From positions 4,580,063 through 4,644,062 of the forward strand of contig CM055094.1 of the NCBI GenBank assembly GCA_029204225.1: 64,000 bases of DNA. The letters are read 5' to 3'. Position 1 is the stretch's first letter; every line of letters starts with the position of its first letter. The notes under the pieces are model-generated. The model was not told where the DNA came from, did not search any database, and was given only the letters and a program-made list of their open reading frames with translations. Position numbers and translations under genes: made by a program. This document shows positions 1 through 10,786 of the stretch, in pieces. This DNA comes from Diphasiastrum complanatum. Taxonomy: Eukaryota > Streptophyta > Lycopodiopsida > Lycopodiales > Lycopodiaceae.

Positions 1-1196
1 GAAGTGGCCATGTCACCACAAATGAAACATCTGTTGTTCAATGGCCCTTGTATAACAGCATAGCCATCTTGTATGGCTAATGGTTCTAGATTTTTTGGTG
101 GGTATTCATGATAATGCAAGGAATATCCAGATTGTGATGGTTGTTTTTCATATCGTTGGACTGTGCTTGGATAGGCTGATATGAAGGACAAGCATCAGAG
201 GATGCATAGCCCGACAGTGTGGGCACCATATTGGTTTTCGTCTATAAGTACCTGTGCAGGTTTGACTGACCAGACATACTACTTTGGATAGACTTCAGGG
301 TAGCTTGAAACTCATTGGTGAGTTTCTCCATCTGTAGTTGAGGTTGCTTATTAAACAACTCCAACTAGGATTTCCAAAGCTGATCTTAGGTATCCGCGAT
401 CGGCTTCGACTCATGGACAAGAGCACGTGGTGCTCACCTTTCCCTGGATTTGTCAACATTTGATCCTTCGTCTTCTCTGGCATCAAACATAGCTAATTTG
501 AGGCTCATATATTCATCATTGGATTTAAGCTCGCGTCTAATCCATGTTAAAGTCCGACTAGGAACCAGATGATGAGCATCTGTTTAGAGGGTTGTTCTTG
601 TACTTGACTTTTGAGGCGTTTGAAACGCTCGATATAGTCTCGTACGCGTCTTTTGCCATCTTGATATTACTCAATTTGACAAAAGGACTCTCGATCAAGC
701 GAAAGGGCTTAAAACGCTTGATAAAGGACTCTTTCAAAACTGACCAGACTGTCTTATCTTCACGATCAAGGTTGAAAAACCAATCACGTGCTTTAGCAAT
801 CATGGTCATCGAAAACAGTTGGACCATAGCATCGGAAATGTTTCACCATACACATCACATGCATTCTCAAAGATTTGCAAAAATCTTTGAGGGTCCAAAG
901 TATCGTCAAACTTTGGTAGATCTAGCTTGGGTACGTCTTTCTAGATAAGCTCCGTGAGTGGCAGAAACACCATTGAGGTTGGTTCGGACCTGAGAGGGTT
1001 CAGCACCAAAAGAATGGGCTCGTGCTCGTGAAGACTCAACTCTATCAGATTCTTGTCTCTCAAATGGGTTTGTAGATGGCTCGTGGGGTTGGGAGCGCAT
1101 TCGGTAGAACCTATGACGTCTGATTTGTTCAACTACAGGGGACCTTACCTCGTATGGATAATCGTTTGGGATTTGAGGATCTATATACTGGTCCAT
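1..1196 (-). pseudogene. Ty3/gypsy gag relic
   Basis: The minus strand between 1196 and 558 reads in one frame through a retrotransposon gag (capsid) signature: a DPQRFLQIFENACD segment, then AKARDWFFNL and WSVLKESFIKRF, the usual 'A.dWf..L....W..lk..F..rF' of plant Ty3 gag. Stops interrupt the frame between 828 and 905. The N-terminal part (1196-906) is Arg/Ser-rich and low in complexity, as gag leaders often are. Below 557 the reading decays, with weak traces such as KLTNEFQATLKSIQ. No zinc knuckle or protease is visible before the window edge. It lies opposite to the integrase at 2.2 kb, so it belongs to another copy or to an inverted piece. Confidence 0.6.
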
Positions 1197-1292
1197 TGGG
1201 TACTGTTGTGGCTTTTTTGTGTTGGGTATGTGTTTTTGGTGTTTTTAGATTTTTAGAATTTTTGGTGTTTTTAGATTTTTTTTTTTTTTTTA

Positions 1293-1815
1293 TCAAGTCG
1301 AAAATTTGTCTAGATCGGAAAAAAAGATGACGTCGAAAAATAAAGTATCGGAAACATAGGACTCAAAAAAAGAAAAAAATTGTATCGAAAAATTATGCTG
1401 GTGACTCAAAAAAATGAATCGAAATTTTTGCTGGTGACTCGAAAAATTGTATCGAAAATCTGTAGGTAAATCGAAAAAATGTGTCGAAAAAATTGAAGGC
1501 TCAAAAAAATGTACCGAAAAAATAGTGTACTCGAAAAACAGATGACTTGAAAAACTTGTATACGAAACAATATAGGACTCGAAAAATAGATGACTCAAAA
1601 AATAGAAGACTCGAAAAAATTATATCGAAAAATTAGAAGACTCAAAAACAAATGACTCGAAAAATAGAAGGCCTCGAAAAATTGTATTGAAAAAATATAG
1701 ACTCGAAAAACAGAAGATCAAACAATAGAAGGCTCGAAAAAATTGCATCGAAAAATTATGCTGGTGACTAGAAAAAATGTATCGAAAAATTGTGTAGGAT
1801 GACTCGAAAATGTAC
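1293..1815. repeat. Degenerate purine-rich tandem repeat (gactcgaaaaat)
   Basis: About 520 bases of loosely repeated units built on 'gactcgaaaaa' and 'tgtatcgaaaaatt'. A longer unit, atcgaaaaattatgctggtg, occurs at about 1387 and again at about 1747. Spacing is irregular, so this is an eroded array rather than a clean satellite. The long Phe/Ser-rich minus-strand frames here are by-products of the repeat and are not called as genes. Confidence 0.65.
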
Positions 1816-2235
1816 ATTTCACAAAAAGCTCCTCTTCACAAAGAGAGAGTCTCTTAAAATAAGCAAGAGAGCTCCTTAGGTGGCCATCCTAGTGGCATTT
1901 CCACATTACACAAAATACAAATGGAATATTTCTCTCCACTAGAGGTCACCATCAAAAGGTATGCTCACTCTACTTTCTTTAAGAGGGGTCTACTTGTATT
2001 TATTACTTTTGCCTAGAAATACTAGTTCTTCATGGTCATTCCATCTTTCGCGGATTCACGAGAGGCTTTACACAGTTCTTGCTTGTCATTTCTACTAGTA
2101 TTCCTTCGGCTATCAGTCTTCGTTCGTGTCGTTTCTTAGAGACCTCTCGACCTAAGTGAGAGGTTGTCTTGGGTAGCTCTATCCGAGTATTCTTGGTGAT
2201 TCGTCAGAATCAGCCAACATTATTCCAAAATTTAT
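1816..2235. other. Unassigned spacer
   Basis: No coding potential, LTR end or RNA gene recognised. The stretch lies between the purine-rich repeat and the first recognisable integrase codons, and may be leader or LTR sequence of one of the flanking Ty3 relics. Confidence 0.3.
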
Positions 2236-2935
2236 AATCAGAAGATATGGTTGTCCACTTGAACTAGTAAAGTGACCGTGGTACACATTTCTAATGACAC
2301 AATACGGCTGCTGACAACATATTTTTGATTAAACACAGAAAAAACAACCCGTTATAATCCAAAAGCAATTGGGGTGACTGAGAGAGCTAATGAATCTTAT
2401 GTAAGATCATGAACAAGATTACTATTGCACATGTGACTGATTGAGATCAGAAATTATCATCAGTTCTTTGGGCTTATCGTAACAGAGAAAAGATCATGAT
2501 GAAGCAGACACCATATTTTCTTACTTATGGTATGCATTCTATTTTGTCTATTGAATTTGAGGAGACAACTTTTCGAATTCAAGCTCAACGAACGGATGCA
2601 GAAAATATTAACAAAAGGTTGACCAATATTGAAGAATTATCTGAAGCTCGTATAAATTCACAAAAATCAACGGAGAAATCCAGAAACAACAAAAGAAAAA
2701 ATATGATAGTTGTATCAGCAAATGTGATCTTAAAGCTGATGACTTTGCGCTGATCTATGATAGTCGACATCAAAACTTTCCTGAAAAACTTCATATGAGA
2801 TGGCTCGGACCTTATAAAGTTATACAGGTGTTTGAGAATGGTTCTATACAACTCCAATCACTTGAAGGCAAAACTATTACCTACACGAATTAATGGGTCC
2901 AGACTCAAGAAATACTACCTTTGACCATAATTTTT
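2236..2935 (+). pseudogene. Ty3/gypsy integrase C-terminal half, decayed
   Basis: Reading the plus strand across frameshifts gives an integrase core and C-terminal domain: YGCPLELV then DRGTHF (around the second catalytic Asp), TTRYNPKAIGVTERAN (around the catalytic Glu), WAYRNREK, KQTPYFLTYG, then the post-core segment FEETTFRIQAQR with KRLTNIEELSEARINS, and finally LHMRWLGPYKVIQVFENGS, the GPF/Y-type module. At least two frameshifts and several stops break it. Protease, RT and RNase H are absent upstream. Downstream it is followed by the repeat at 2.94 kb, the large decayed ORF and the LTR at 6.8 kb, all in the same orientation. I infer that these form one truncated element of the Athila/Tat type. 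Confidence 0.75.
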
Positions 2936-3450
2936 TTTATTTTCTTATTCTTTTCTAGTATTTTTCTAGAATTGATCGCAAATTTTCTTTTATCTTTTCT
3001 GGAATTGTTCGCGACTTTTCTCCTATCTTTTCTAGAAATGTTCATAAAAACTTCTACCACTTTCTAGCATTTTTTCAAAAATCATTCTTCAAAGTGTTTT
3101 TGAGAACTTTTCGAGAATTTTCTTGAATTTTCATAACACTCAATTTGTAATTATAACATGAGTTAATTTTCGCAAATCGTTTTCGAAATCTTTCTAGAAT
3201 ATTTTCTAGCATCTTTTGCCAATTTTTCAAGAAATTTTCTAGCATTTTTCTTTTGAGTGATTTTGTACTATATTTTTATTTTCAAGAATATTTCGAGAAA
3301 TTTTCTGCTATCTTACTAAAACTCATTCAAGAACCTTTCGTTAGTTTCTCTATCATTTTCTAGAATCTTGTGAGAAGGTTCGTGAAACTTTCAAGAATTT
3401 TTCTAGCATATTTTCGAGAATCTTTTGAGAATCTCTTGACCTACATTTTG
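2936..3450 (+). repeat. TTTTCTAGAA/TTTTCGAGAA-rich degenerate repeat
   Basis: Roughly 500 bases of pyrimidine-rich sequence in which 'ttttctagaa', 'tttctagcat' and 'ttttcgagaa' recur at irregular spacing. No open frame of note. It separates the integrase from the next ORF of the same Ty3 element. The many TTCnnGAA cores resemble half heat-shock elements, but I saw no correctly phased three-unit element. Confidence 0.5.
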
Positions 3451-3469
3451 TATTCATCGATTAAAGATG

Positions 3470-3705
3470 AAGGCCACGTGGTCATTCATTATTCACACGT
3501 GTGTACGCCTACACATATCAAAACATATATTGTTTTTTATTCATTTATTTCTTTTCTTTTCACAAACAGCCTTTATCGTCATTAAGACTGATCTGTCAAA
3601 TCATATTTTGAAACTATGAGTCATGCACACCCTTAATAATGGAAATGACAGATGTCATGGCACCATGACACCTCATCATCCCCTCCCCATCGCCACTGCA
3701 TAAAA
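3470..3705 (+). promoter_or_regulatory. Possible internal promoter with two G-boxes
   Basis: Two CACGTG cores (3475-3480 in ccacgtgg, 3496-3501 in cacacgtgtg) lie 21 bases apart, followed by an AT-rich 'cataaaatag' at about 3699. They precede the ATG at 3840 that opens the large third ORF. In plants CACGTG binds bZIP and bHLH factors. The placement would suit a separate transcript for that ORF, but this is inferred from position only. Confidence 0.25.
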
Positions 3706-3839
3706 TAGTCATTTTCTATTTTTCTCGTCACACTTTCTTCCTACATTTTCATGCTTTCATGTGCTCACTCTCTTTGCGATAAAAGCGATATATTACGCCC
3801 TATTGCGATCTACGGAGCTGTCATCAATTATTCAACGCA

Positions 3840-6490
3840 ATGGCTTCTGGATCGAGTTCTAGCTCTTCAATTACCTAGAAAGTACACACACGAATTTGCC
3901 TGGCATCAATCCAATTCTTTTTGGATCAATGCAGGTTGGGTAATTTGAAAGTGGACCCTTCAGTCATTTTTTCTGAAGTCAGTACTGAGTTTGTGAACTC
4001 CATCCACGCAGTCTCTGAGGTGGATTTCAAAGTACATGTGCGAGGCAAATTTTTCACTATTTCTGAAGAACTGTTCTGCACAGCTCTCGGATTACCATTG
4101 AAAGGTAAAATTGTTGTTACAAATAAAGATTCAGTGGATGAGACCACCCACTTCCTGAGAAACTGCTTCGTACCTACGAAGGGATATAAAATTTCAATGA
4201 TCAAGGATACCACCTTCAAGCTGTTTTGTAAATACGCCAATCAAGCTATATTTTGACAGATGTGGATGCAACCATCTTAGTGCAAAATTTTGGATATCTA
4301 TTGGACGCACTAGCCGGCAATCCTGTATGCGTCGGTATCATCGCATACAAGGCTTTTTTGAGGTGGATCAAACACCAAAATTTTTTTGGAGTAGGAGCGC
4401 ATGTTTCACGATCAAGAGAAAAGCATGCTGATGGAAAGGCTGTTGCCTCCAAACCAATTGACTTTTCCAGCCTCCTGACCGTTCCTACCTCAGTCACTAC
4501 AACAGCTGTTGAGCTAGCCATCAAAGTAGCAACTACAACTGCTATGGAGATAGATGTTGTACCTTCTCAGCAAGATGCAGTTGCTACCACCCGCCAGGGA
4601 TACCGATGGAGCTACTGCTGCGGATTCATCAAAACTGGCCTTTGCTTCAACCTCACAGAAGCAGAAGAAGAATGCATCAACCTCGGATGAAGATGCAACT
4701 TCGTCTGACACTTCAAGCAGAGCTCAAGTTGCGGCAGAAGGCGACACTGGGGCACCTGATGACGATGATGATGAACCTGATAACCAGCCCCAGTGGTTCT
4801 GCACCATGACAGCAAAAGCGAAGAATTTAGTGACTGATATTTATGAATTTGATTGCTACAATCAGAAGAATATTTTGGACCTGATTGAAACAGAGCGAAA
4901 ATATCAAGTCTCTCTCAAAGAGTCTTACGAGAAGATTGACTCGCTCGAATCAGATAATACTCAACTGATTGAATGAAATCGTTCCCTCGACATACAACTT
5001 CAGACTACCATCAATGAAGTGGATCCTTTGAAGCAGATCAATAAGGCGATTGAGGCCAAGTCTGTCAGCTATCAAACGGATATTGATTCTTTAAAAAAGC
5101 AACTCCTGGATGTAAATAGACACAATGTTGCTCTCCAAAAACATTTGCAGGAAGAGCAAGCGACAAGAATAAAGACAGAAGCTGCGCTTGCTTTATGCAG
5201 CAATGCAGGGTCAATCACAATAGACCTCTCAAAACTGAACTAGCTCCAAGGCTAGATGCTAAAAACTTTTTTGAGTCGAGTTCTTGCAACAACTCGAGGA
5301 TGCGAAGACACTTCGAAGAAGAGTTAGCTTAGTTTAAGGAGCTGTCAAGTGAAGCCACACCTACACTTGTGGTAGGCCCTCCTCCACATTGATGATCTGA
5401 CGCAGCAACTTCAAGTTGTGCTTGCCTTCTCGGGAGTCACTGATCATCCAGAGTATTTGGTGGCAGTAGCGAAGATCAACAAGCTCGAACAAGAGTTGTC
5501 AGATCCCAAGAAGCAGTTGGAAGACCAAAAATTAGCTGTTGAGTTACAAACTCAAGATCTGGCATCAGCAGCTACTCAGGAAAAATGACCATGTCGAAAC
5601 CAGTCAAAGGTATGTGCTGAAAGATTTCATGCATTTGCTGAACGATTCTGGAAGTGGTGTCCACAAGCATTTAACATTGAATTAGAATGGCGTGTGGATT
5701 ATATGATGCTACCAGGCGTAGTAGGCATCGCCTTCAATGATTGGAAGACACCATGAGAAAAGGATGACTTTCTCTGGTTATGGGCCCAGTTATCTACCGA
5801 GCAAAAAGGAAGTCTCTGCTGGGGCATAATCCAAGAAAAAATTCAAGTTGTGCCTTTCGGTTCAGTTGAGTTATACATAGGCTCTTCTGCTATGTATGCT
5901 CTCGAATACATTCATATTAAAGAATTTCAATTTTTGTGAAATGAAGACAATAAGCGACATTTTTGGAAGCGGAAGTCACAGTTTCAATTGTACAAACCAC
6001 AAGGTGTTGCAGATTTAGGCACCTTTGATGATGCAGGTTTGCTGATCAATGTAGATATGGCTTATCCAGAACTTTTCAGTCTTTATGTGTATTGGGAGCG
6101 AAACCTTGTTGATTATTGTGTGGAGATTCGACACAATCTACAAGATCGAAGGAAGTCACTTCGTTATAAGCAATTTTGTACATATACATTTTGGCAATTT
6201 GGAACTTTTGCTGCAAAGACATTGTTTTTTGTTCAAAATCTTTATGTTAAAAGTTCTTTTATAAGATTTTTAGCTTGCTATTGTAAAGAAATCACACTTC
6301 ATAGTGATTCAGATGAAGATATAAAGTTAACTTAGGAGCTGTTTGATGGAACATTGCTCCCGGTTAAGCTTGAAGAATTCGGCAACCTACCAGTTGGCCG
6401 TTATACGAAATCAAAAGAAGACCATGTTGATTGAGGCTCAACAAAATTTGGAGTTAGCCCAAAAACTACATGAAGAATTGAATCCTTCAT
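3840..6490 (+). pseudogene. Large decayed ORF between integrase and 3' LTR, function unknown
   Basis: From ATG 3840 the plus strand encodes about 880 residues, broken by in-frame stops (3876, 4254, 4974, 5241, 5586 and others) and a shift near 4255-4550. From 4554 to about 6490 one frame holds throughout. The N-terminal part has VDFKVHVRGKFFTISEE followed by ALGLP, resembling the 'putative plant transposon protein' domain found in ORFs of plant retroelements (from memory, moderate to low confidence). A Thr/Ser/Asp-rich linker with a DDDDDE run follows. Then come long heptad-like coiled coils (for example KINKLEQELSDPKKQLEDQK), a Trp-rich segment (ERFWKWCPQ) and a C-terminal part with the hydrophobic stretch KSSFIRFLACYC. 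The position after integrase is where Athila-type elements carry an env-like ORF. I saw no signal peptide or furin-like site, so env identity is not supported. Confidence 0.55.
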
Positions 6491-6794
6491 AGATATTCAT
6501 TCTCGTCTATATTGTGGTGACGTTTCTATGTGATGCTGAATCCATATCTTTGAAGTTTTGAAGATGTTTTGAAGTTTCATTCCAGATCTTATCAATAATT
6601 CAAAGATCAAATCATATCAACCTATTTAATTCATAGACACAGCAAATGCACATATTCTCTAAGTTGAAGAAATATCTAAAGGAAGAATCATATGAAAAAA
6701 TATCTTTTGACCTTAACGAAACTTTGAAGAACAGAATGTTTCACGAATGATCCTCGAAATAAAGATTATATGTTCATTAGGACGTTTCACATTT

Positions 6795-6807
6795 GAGAAA
6801 GGGGATA
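6795..6807 (+). other. Polypurine tract
   Basis: gagaaaggggata immediately precedes the TGTGATGCC that opens the LTR. A purine run here is the expected plus-strand primer of a plant Ty3 element. Confidence 0.6.
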
Positions 6808-7460
6808 TGTGATGCCACGACATTGTTAAATATTGAATATCAACTTAAAACTGACATTATATACTCGAAAATGAAGATATGAGCTGGATAAATATAAATC
6901 ATGAAGAGGCCTAAGTCATTTTTTGAGAATATATCTCCTAAGTACTTGCCTTGTATTTAAAAGCAAGACCTTTAAAAGGGAAGACATTACATTGGATAGT
7001 CTTTATTAGGTCATCCATGTGAAACGACTCTATATGAATCGACATGTTAAATTAGAGTAATTTTAACTCTTAGTTAAATATACCTCTTATGGTATAATTG
7101 AACATATACTCAACCTAATTGTTAACTAGACCTTTTCACGGGAGCGACGCACCTGTAGTTTTAGAGGTGTGTTTGTTCATCTCGTAGAACATATATTGAT
7201 CTCACACTTCAGTCTTGACTATTGAGAGAGAAGAGTTTATGTATTTGTAAAAGGTTGAAGAAGTGAATTAGAGTGTTGAGAGTTATTCTCCCTTATCTCT
7301 GTTCTGCGCACTGTTGAGTGTGAGTGATCCTGAGTCTACTAGCAATCTCTAGCACATTACAGTCATTTGTTGTGTATCTGTAAAACATGCTCTAAAGAAC
7401 TGTCTTAAAATCATCTTATTCGTCTGTCGCGAATACTTTTTTTTCGTCACTCGAATAACA
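6808..7460 (+). repeat. 3' LTR of the Ty3 element (about 653 bp)
   Basis: Starts TGTGATGCCACG directly after the polypurine tract and ends tcgaataaca. The TGTGATGCC start is frequent in plant Ty3 LTRs. The interior is AT-rich and non-coding. The 5' LTR partner is not in the window, so the right boundary rests only on the TG...CA rule. Confidence 0.5.
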
Positions 7461-7637
7461 TCTACATTTGGTACAGTCTAGCATGATCATTGAATAAAAC
7501 TGTATGTATACATTTGAGATTAAAGTGCCTGTCTGAAGAATTGAGTCTTTGATCTGTGTTCCTGTAAAAAGGGCAAAATAGGTAATGAAAGTAGTCTAAG
7601 TTCTTAGAAATTCCAAACTTAGTCAGAAATGTATTGA

Positions 7638-7961
7638 GAATGCTCTCACGGCCAGATCCGGAAGACAACGCCACCTCCCAAAGCTTTTGGTACACATATA
7701 GATTCAGATGAATATCTAAAGTTTGAGAGTGACATATCTGACGTTGTAGATGTAATAGGAATTCCATTTTGTTTTAGATTAGAGGAACTTAGTATAAATT
7801 ACAGGGTTATTAATTGTTTGGATTTGAACAATAGACGGGCTTCTATTAGTGATCATGTGATAGAGTCTGGGGTCCAACTCTTGCAATTTGACATTGCAAG
7901 GGAATCTTACCGAGAAGTTTTGGTTCTCAACAATTTTTTGCTTCATGCCCTTAAAGAGTAA
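7638..7961 (+). other. Unassigned open frame, 107 codons, no ATG at start
   Basis: An uninterrupted plus-strand frame runs from after a stop at 7635-7637 to TAA at 7959-7961. It includes KAFGTHIDSDEYLKFE, DVVDVIGIPFCFRLEEL and VLVLNNFLLHALKE. Composition is protein-like, with no low-complexity runs. I do not recognise a family. It could be an exon of a host gene, a transposon fragment or chance. Minus-strand frames overlap it (7462-8009) and look no better. Confidence 0.25.
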
Positions 7962-9427
7962 CGACAGCTTGGCAATGTGTCTGTTCAGTGGATGCACACC
8001 ACTAACCAAATGTCTACTTGTGCCATATCATAACAAGTAAGACAATTCATATGCTTCTTACTGTTAATAGCTTTATCATTGGCATTAATATTCCTTAGAA
8101 TTTTAGCTAATGGACTCTCTATTTTATTTTGCAGTGAGCACAAGAGCTTAAACCCGATCTCTATCAAGAGATCTGTAGATAATAATATCAAACTTTTTTT
8201 TTGATTTGGCTAGGAAAATGCATAAGGATATTGACTTGATCCTTCCGATTATATGTAAATACATTCCAAACGAGAAAGTGAAGAAAGCTTAATGAGAGAT
8301 CTTCAGTCTGGAGGTAAATCTTGTCCATCTCATCAACAATTTAAAATCAACATTCTAATGTATTCTATTCATTGTTTGGTTTTCCTTCATTGATGTCTTG
8401 TGTGCTGAACTTTTTGCAGTCACCAGCAAAATGATTCATTCAGTTGTGGGTGGTGGTACACTTTGTATAATACAAAATTATTTTTTGAGTGGTTCATCCT
8501 TCAACAAGATGTTGATATTTCAAAGGTAATTTATTCTAATTATTCTTGGTTTGGAATCGTGATTAATTTTTTAATTCTAGAAATTTTCTAATTGTAACTA
8601 ATACGTGAATATTCTATCTTGCAGTTTAAATAGTAGCCTAAGTATACAGATTCAGACAAGAAATTATCCTGAGCTTATTGGTGAAGGCAAGGCTTCAGCC
8701 ACCCCTGATAATGATGGGCTACAAATGATGTCATTATACTGAATAAAGATTTGAAATATAGATAACACAGAACAAAGATAGATTCAAAATGTATAGAATT
8801 GATAGGAAAATATACATGAATATATCAAATGCAGCTTCATTTTACTGAATTTGGGAGCTCTGAATACATGTAGTGATGCCCAACTTGGGCTTTCATTTAT
8901 TGAATGAAAGAGTCTATACATAGATTTTATTGAACTGTATTTTAAGCTATTGCTCTTCCACAATGGTGATTGTTGTAGGTAGATCTTTGCAGCACGTTAT
9001 CAGCTCATCTCTCTTTCGCATCTATTTTTCTAGAAAATTGAGAGATCAGATAGAGATAGATTTGGAAACTGATTGGGATCTGATGAAGATAGATCTAGAT
9101 TTGCTTGATAGATCTGAAGTGAATGGAGCTTGGATCAAGATAGATCGTGCATTCAATCTACCTAGTCGATTGATCCCTAACGTGCAAACAATGAGGTTGG
9201 ATTAAGAAGAAGAACTTTTTATCCTGCATTCTATGTTATTATTTGTTCTACTATCCTAGCCTAGATCCATGGGATTTGACAAAGTCTAATCTAATAAATT
9301 CTTGCAAACAAATAAAGTTGGTGTCCTTCAAACACTTGCACTTGAGAAAAAATCAACAAATATATGCAATGAGAAAAACCAACTTAGGTGAACAATTTTT
9401 GAACCCATACTTATCTTCATGGCATTT
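7962..9427. other. Unassigned region
   Basis: No recognisable gene over about 1.46 kb. A motif at 8990-9003 (gcagcacgttatcagc) resembles a sequence often seen near the start of plant copia internal regions, but no gag follows. The part at 9040-9180 is rich in repeated agatag/gatct words. Confidence 0.3.
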
Positions 9428-9655
9428 CTAACAATCAATAATATTGCAGCCAATAGGAGCTTCGACTAATGACCATGTATGATTCTTGATCAGAGAGGAA
9501 TACTCTCTGTCCATAGCTTCTCTCCAAAGATCAGATTCTGGTTGGCTAAGTGCCTTTTCGACTGTCGTCGCTTCCTGCATTAAAAGACAGGCAGACTCAG
9601 GAGTATACCTTGTGGGTTGTGTGCGCACTCGGCTTGATCTTCTAGGAGGATTCAA
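9428..9655 (-). pseudogene. Copia RT N-terminus, truncated
   Basis: Minus-strand frame with PPRRSSRVRTQPTRYTP then KALSQPESDLWREAMDREY and LIKNHTWSLVE, the standard linker and opening of Ty1/copia reverse transcriptase. The frame is the same as the upstream integrase, with only a stop between. Homology ends abruptly near 9428, just after the 'TWSLV.AP.G' block, so the polymerase palm, the catalytic YVDD and all of RNase H are missing at this end of the copia cluster. Confidence 0.8.
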
Positions 9656-10786
9656 CTAATGAACCGCTCCTGGGATATGTTGCTGGGTAGCAACAACATC
9701 TTCGTCTGATTTCCTATCTCGAAGTGGGTTGACGATAGACATTCTTGAGCCAGAAGCTCGGATTGTCGTGTCAATGGCAGGTGATGAAGGTTCTTCTTGA
9801 GCAATATCCTTGCCTTTGAGGTCGACGAACTGATCCTCGATAAAGACTATATCCCGGCTATACAAGATTTGTTGGGTATCAGGATCATACAGCTTGTAGG
9901 TGTTATCAGACCAAGTATATACAATTGGGATGGTCTTTAGACCTTGGAAGTCCAATTTCTTCCTTGTGTCCTTTGGGATCTGCGCGTAGGCAATGCACCC
10001 AAAAACTCTTAGGTTCTTCAAAGAAGGCTTGGAGCCTGTCCACACCTCATGGGGTGTCTTGTCTGAGAGGGCTTTGGTCGAACATCTGTTCTGGATGTAA
10101 GCTACAGTGGAGATAGCTTCAGCCCAAAATCTCTTGGGCAACGATGCATGTGCTAGCATACACTTAGCAGATTCTACCAGAGTTCGATTCTTCCTCTCAA
10201 CTAAGCCATTAGACTGAGGACTGTAAGGAGTGATGAATTGCTGCTCAATGTCTTGGCTTTGGCAGTACTCCTTGTACTCGACAAAGATATATTCTCCACC
10301 GTTATATGACCTTAGGGCCTTGATCATCCTTCCAATCTCCTTTTATGCACGCTCCTTGAAGATTCTGAAGCAGTTGAAGGCTTCTGATTTCTTGTTTATG
10401 AAGTACACCATTGTTCTTCTCGAGAATTCATCAATAAAGGTTATAAAATACTTGGCTTCCTTCAGCAAAGGATTTTCCATCGGGCCACAAATATCTAAAT
10501 GTACAACATCTAGCAATCCTCTAGCAACATGCTGATGGCTTGACTTAAATGGCTTCCTAGTCTGTTTTCCAACTAGACAGTCTTGACAGACAGGTAGCTC
10601 GACTGTTTTGCGAGGATAGTCGAGATCAAGAACAATAGATTGTCTAGACATTTGTTGTACAGCAGCATAATTTAAATGACCAAGTCTATAATGCCAAAGT
10701 AAACCTTTATTTGATTGAATTGAAGTACTGAGAGCCTGACTAGATAGAGGCAGAAAAGTAATGACTTCATTTATACAAGTATCCAT
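9656..10786 (-). pseudogene. Copia integrase
   Basis: Ty1/copia integrase on the minus strand. The zinc-binding GAG-pre-integrase module shows WHYRLGHLN and VCQDCLVGKQ (HHCC). The core begins at HLDICGP (first Asp), with FIDEFSRRTMVYF. The second catalytic Asp motif reads LRSYNGGEY in place of LRSDNGGEY, so the residue is Tyr. The Glu motif NGLVERKNRT is intact. VWTGSKPSLKNLRVFGC and the C-terminal YDPDTQQILYSRD follow. An in-frame stop lies near 10343. The frame differs from the protease upstream, with a shift at about 10770-10786. A second copy of this family at 60.1-60.8 kb keeps the Asp. Confidence 0.85.

Noticed and set aside
1293-1817. Phe/Ser-rich minus-strand frames
   Set aside because: They arise from the tcgaaaaa repeat read in reverse; no protein features.
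3015-3035. Perfect heat shock element (ttctagaaatgttc)
   Set aside because: The third unit is out of phase by one base, so it does not meet nTTCnnGAAnnTTCn.
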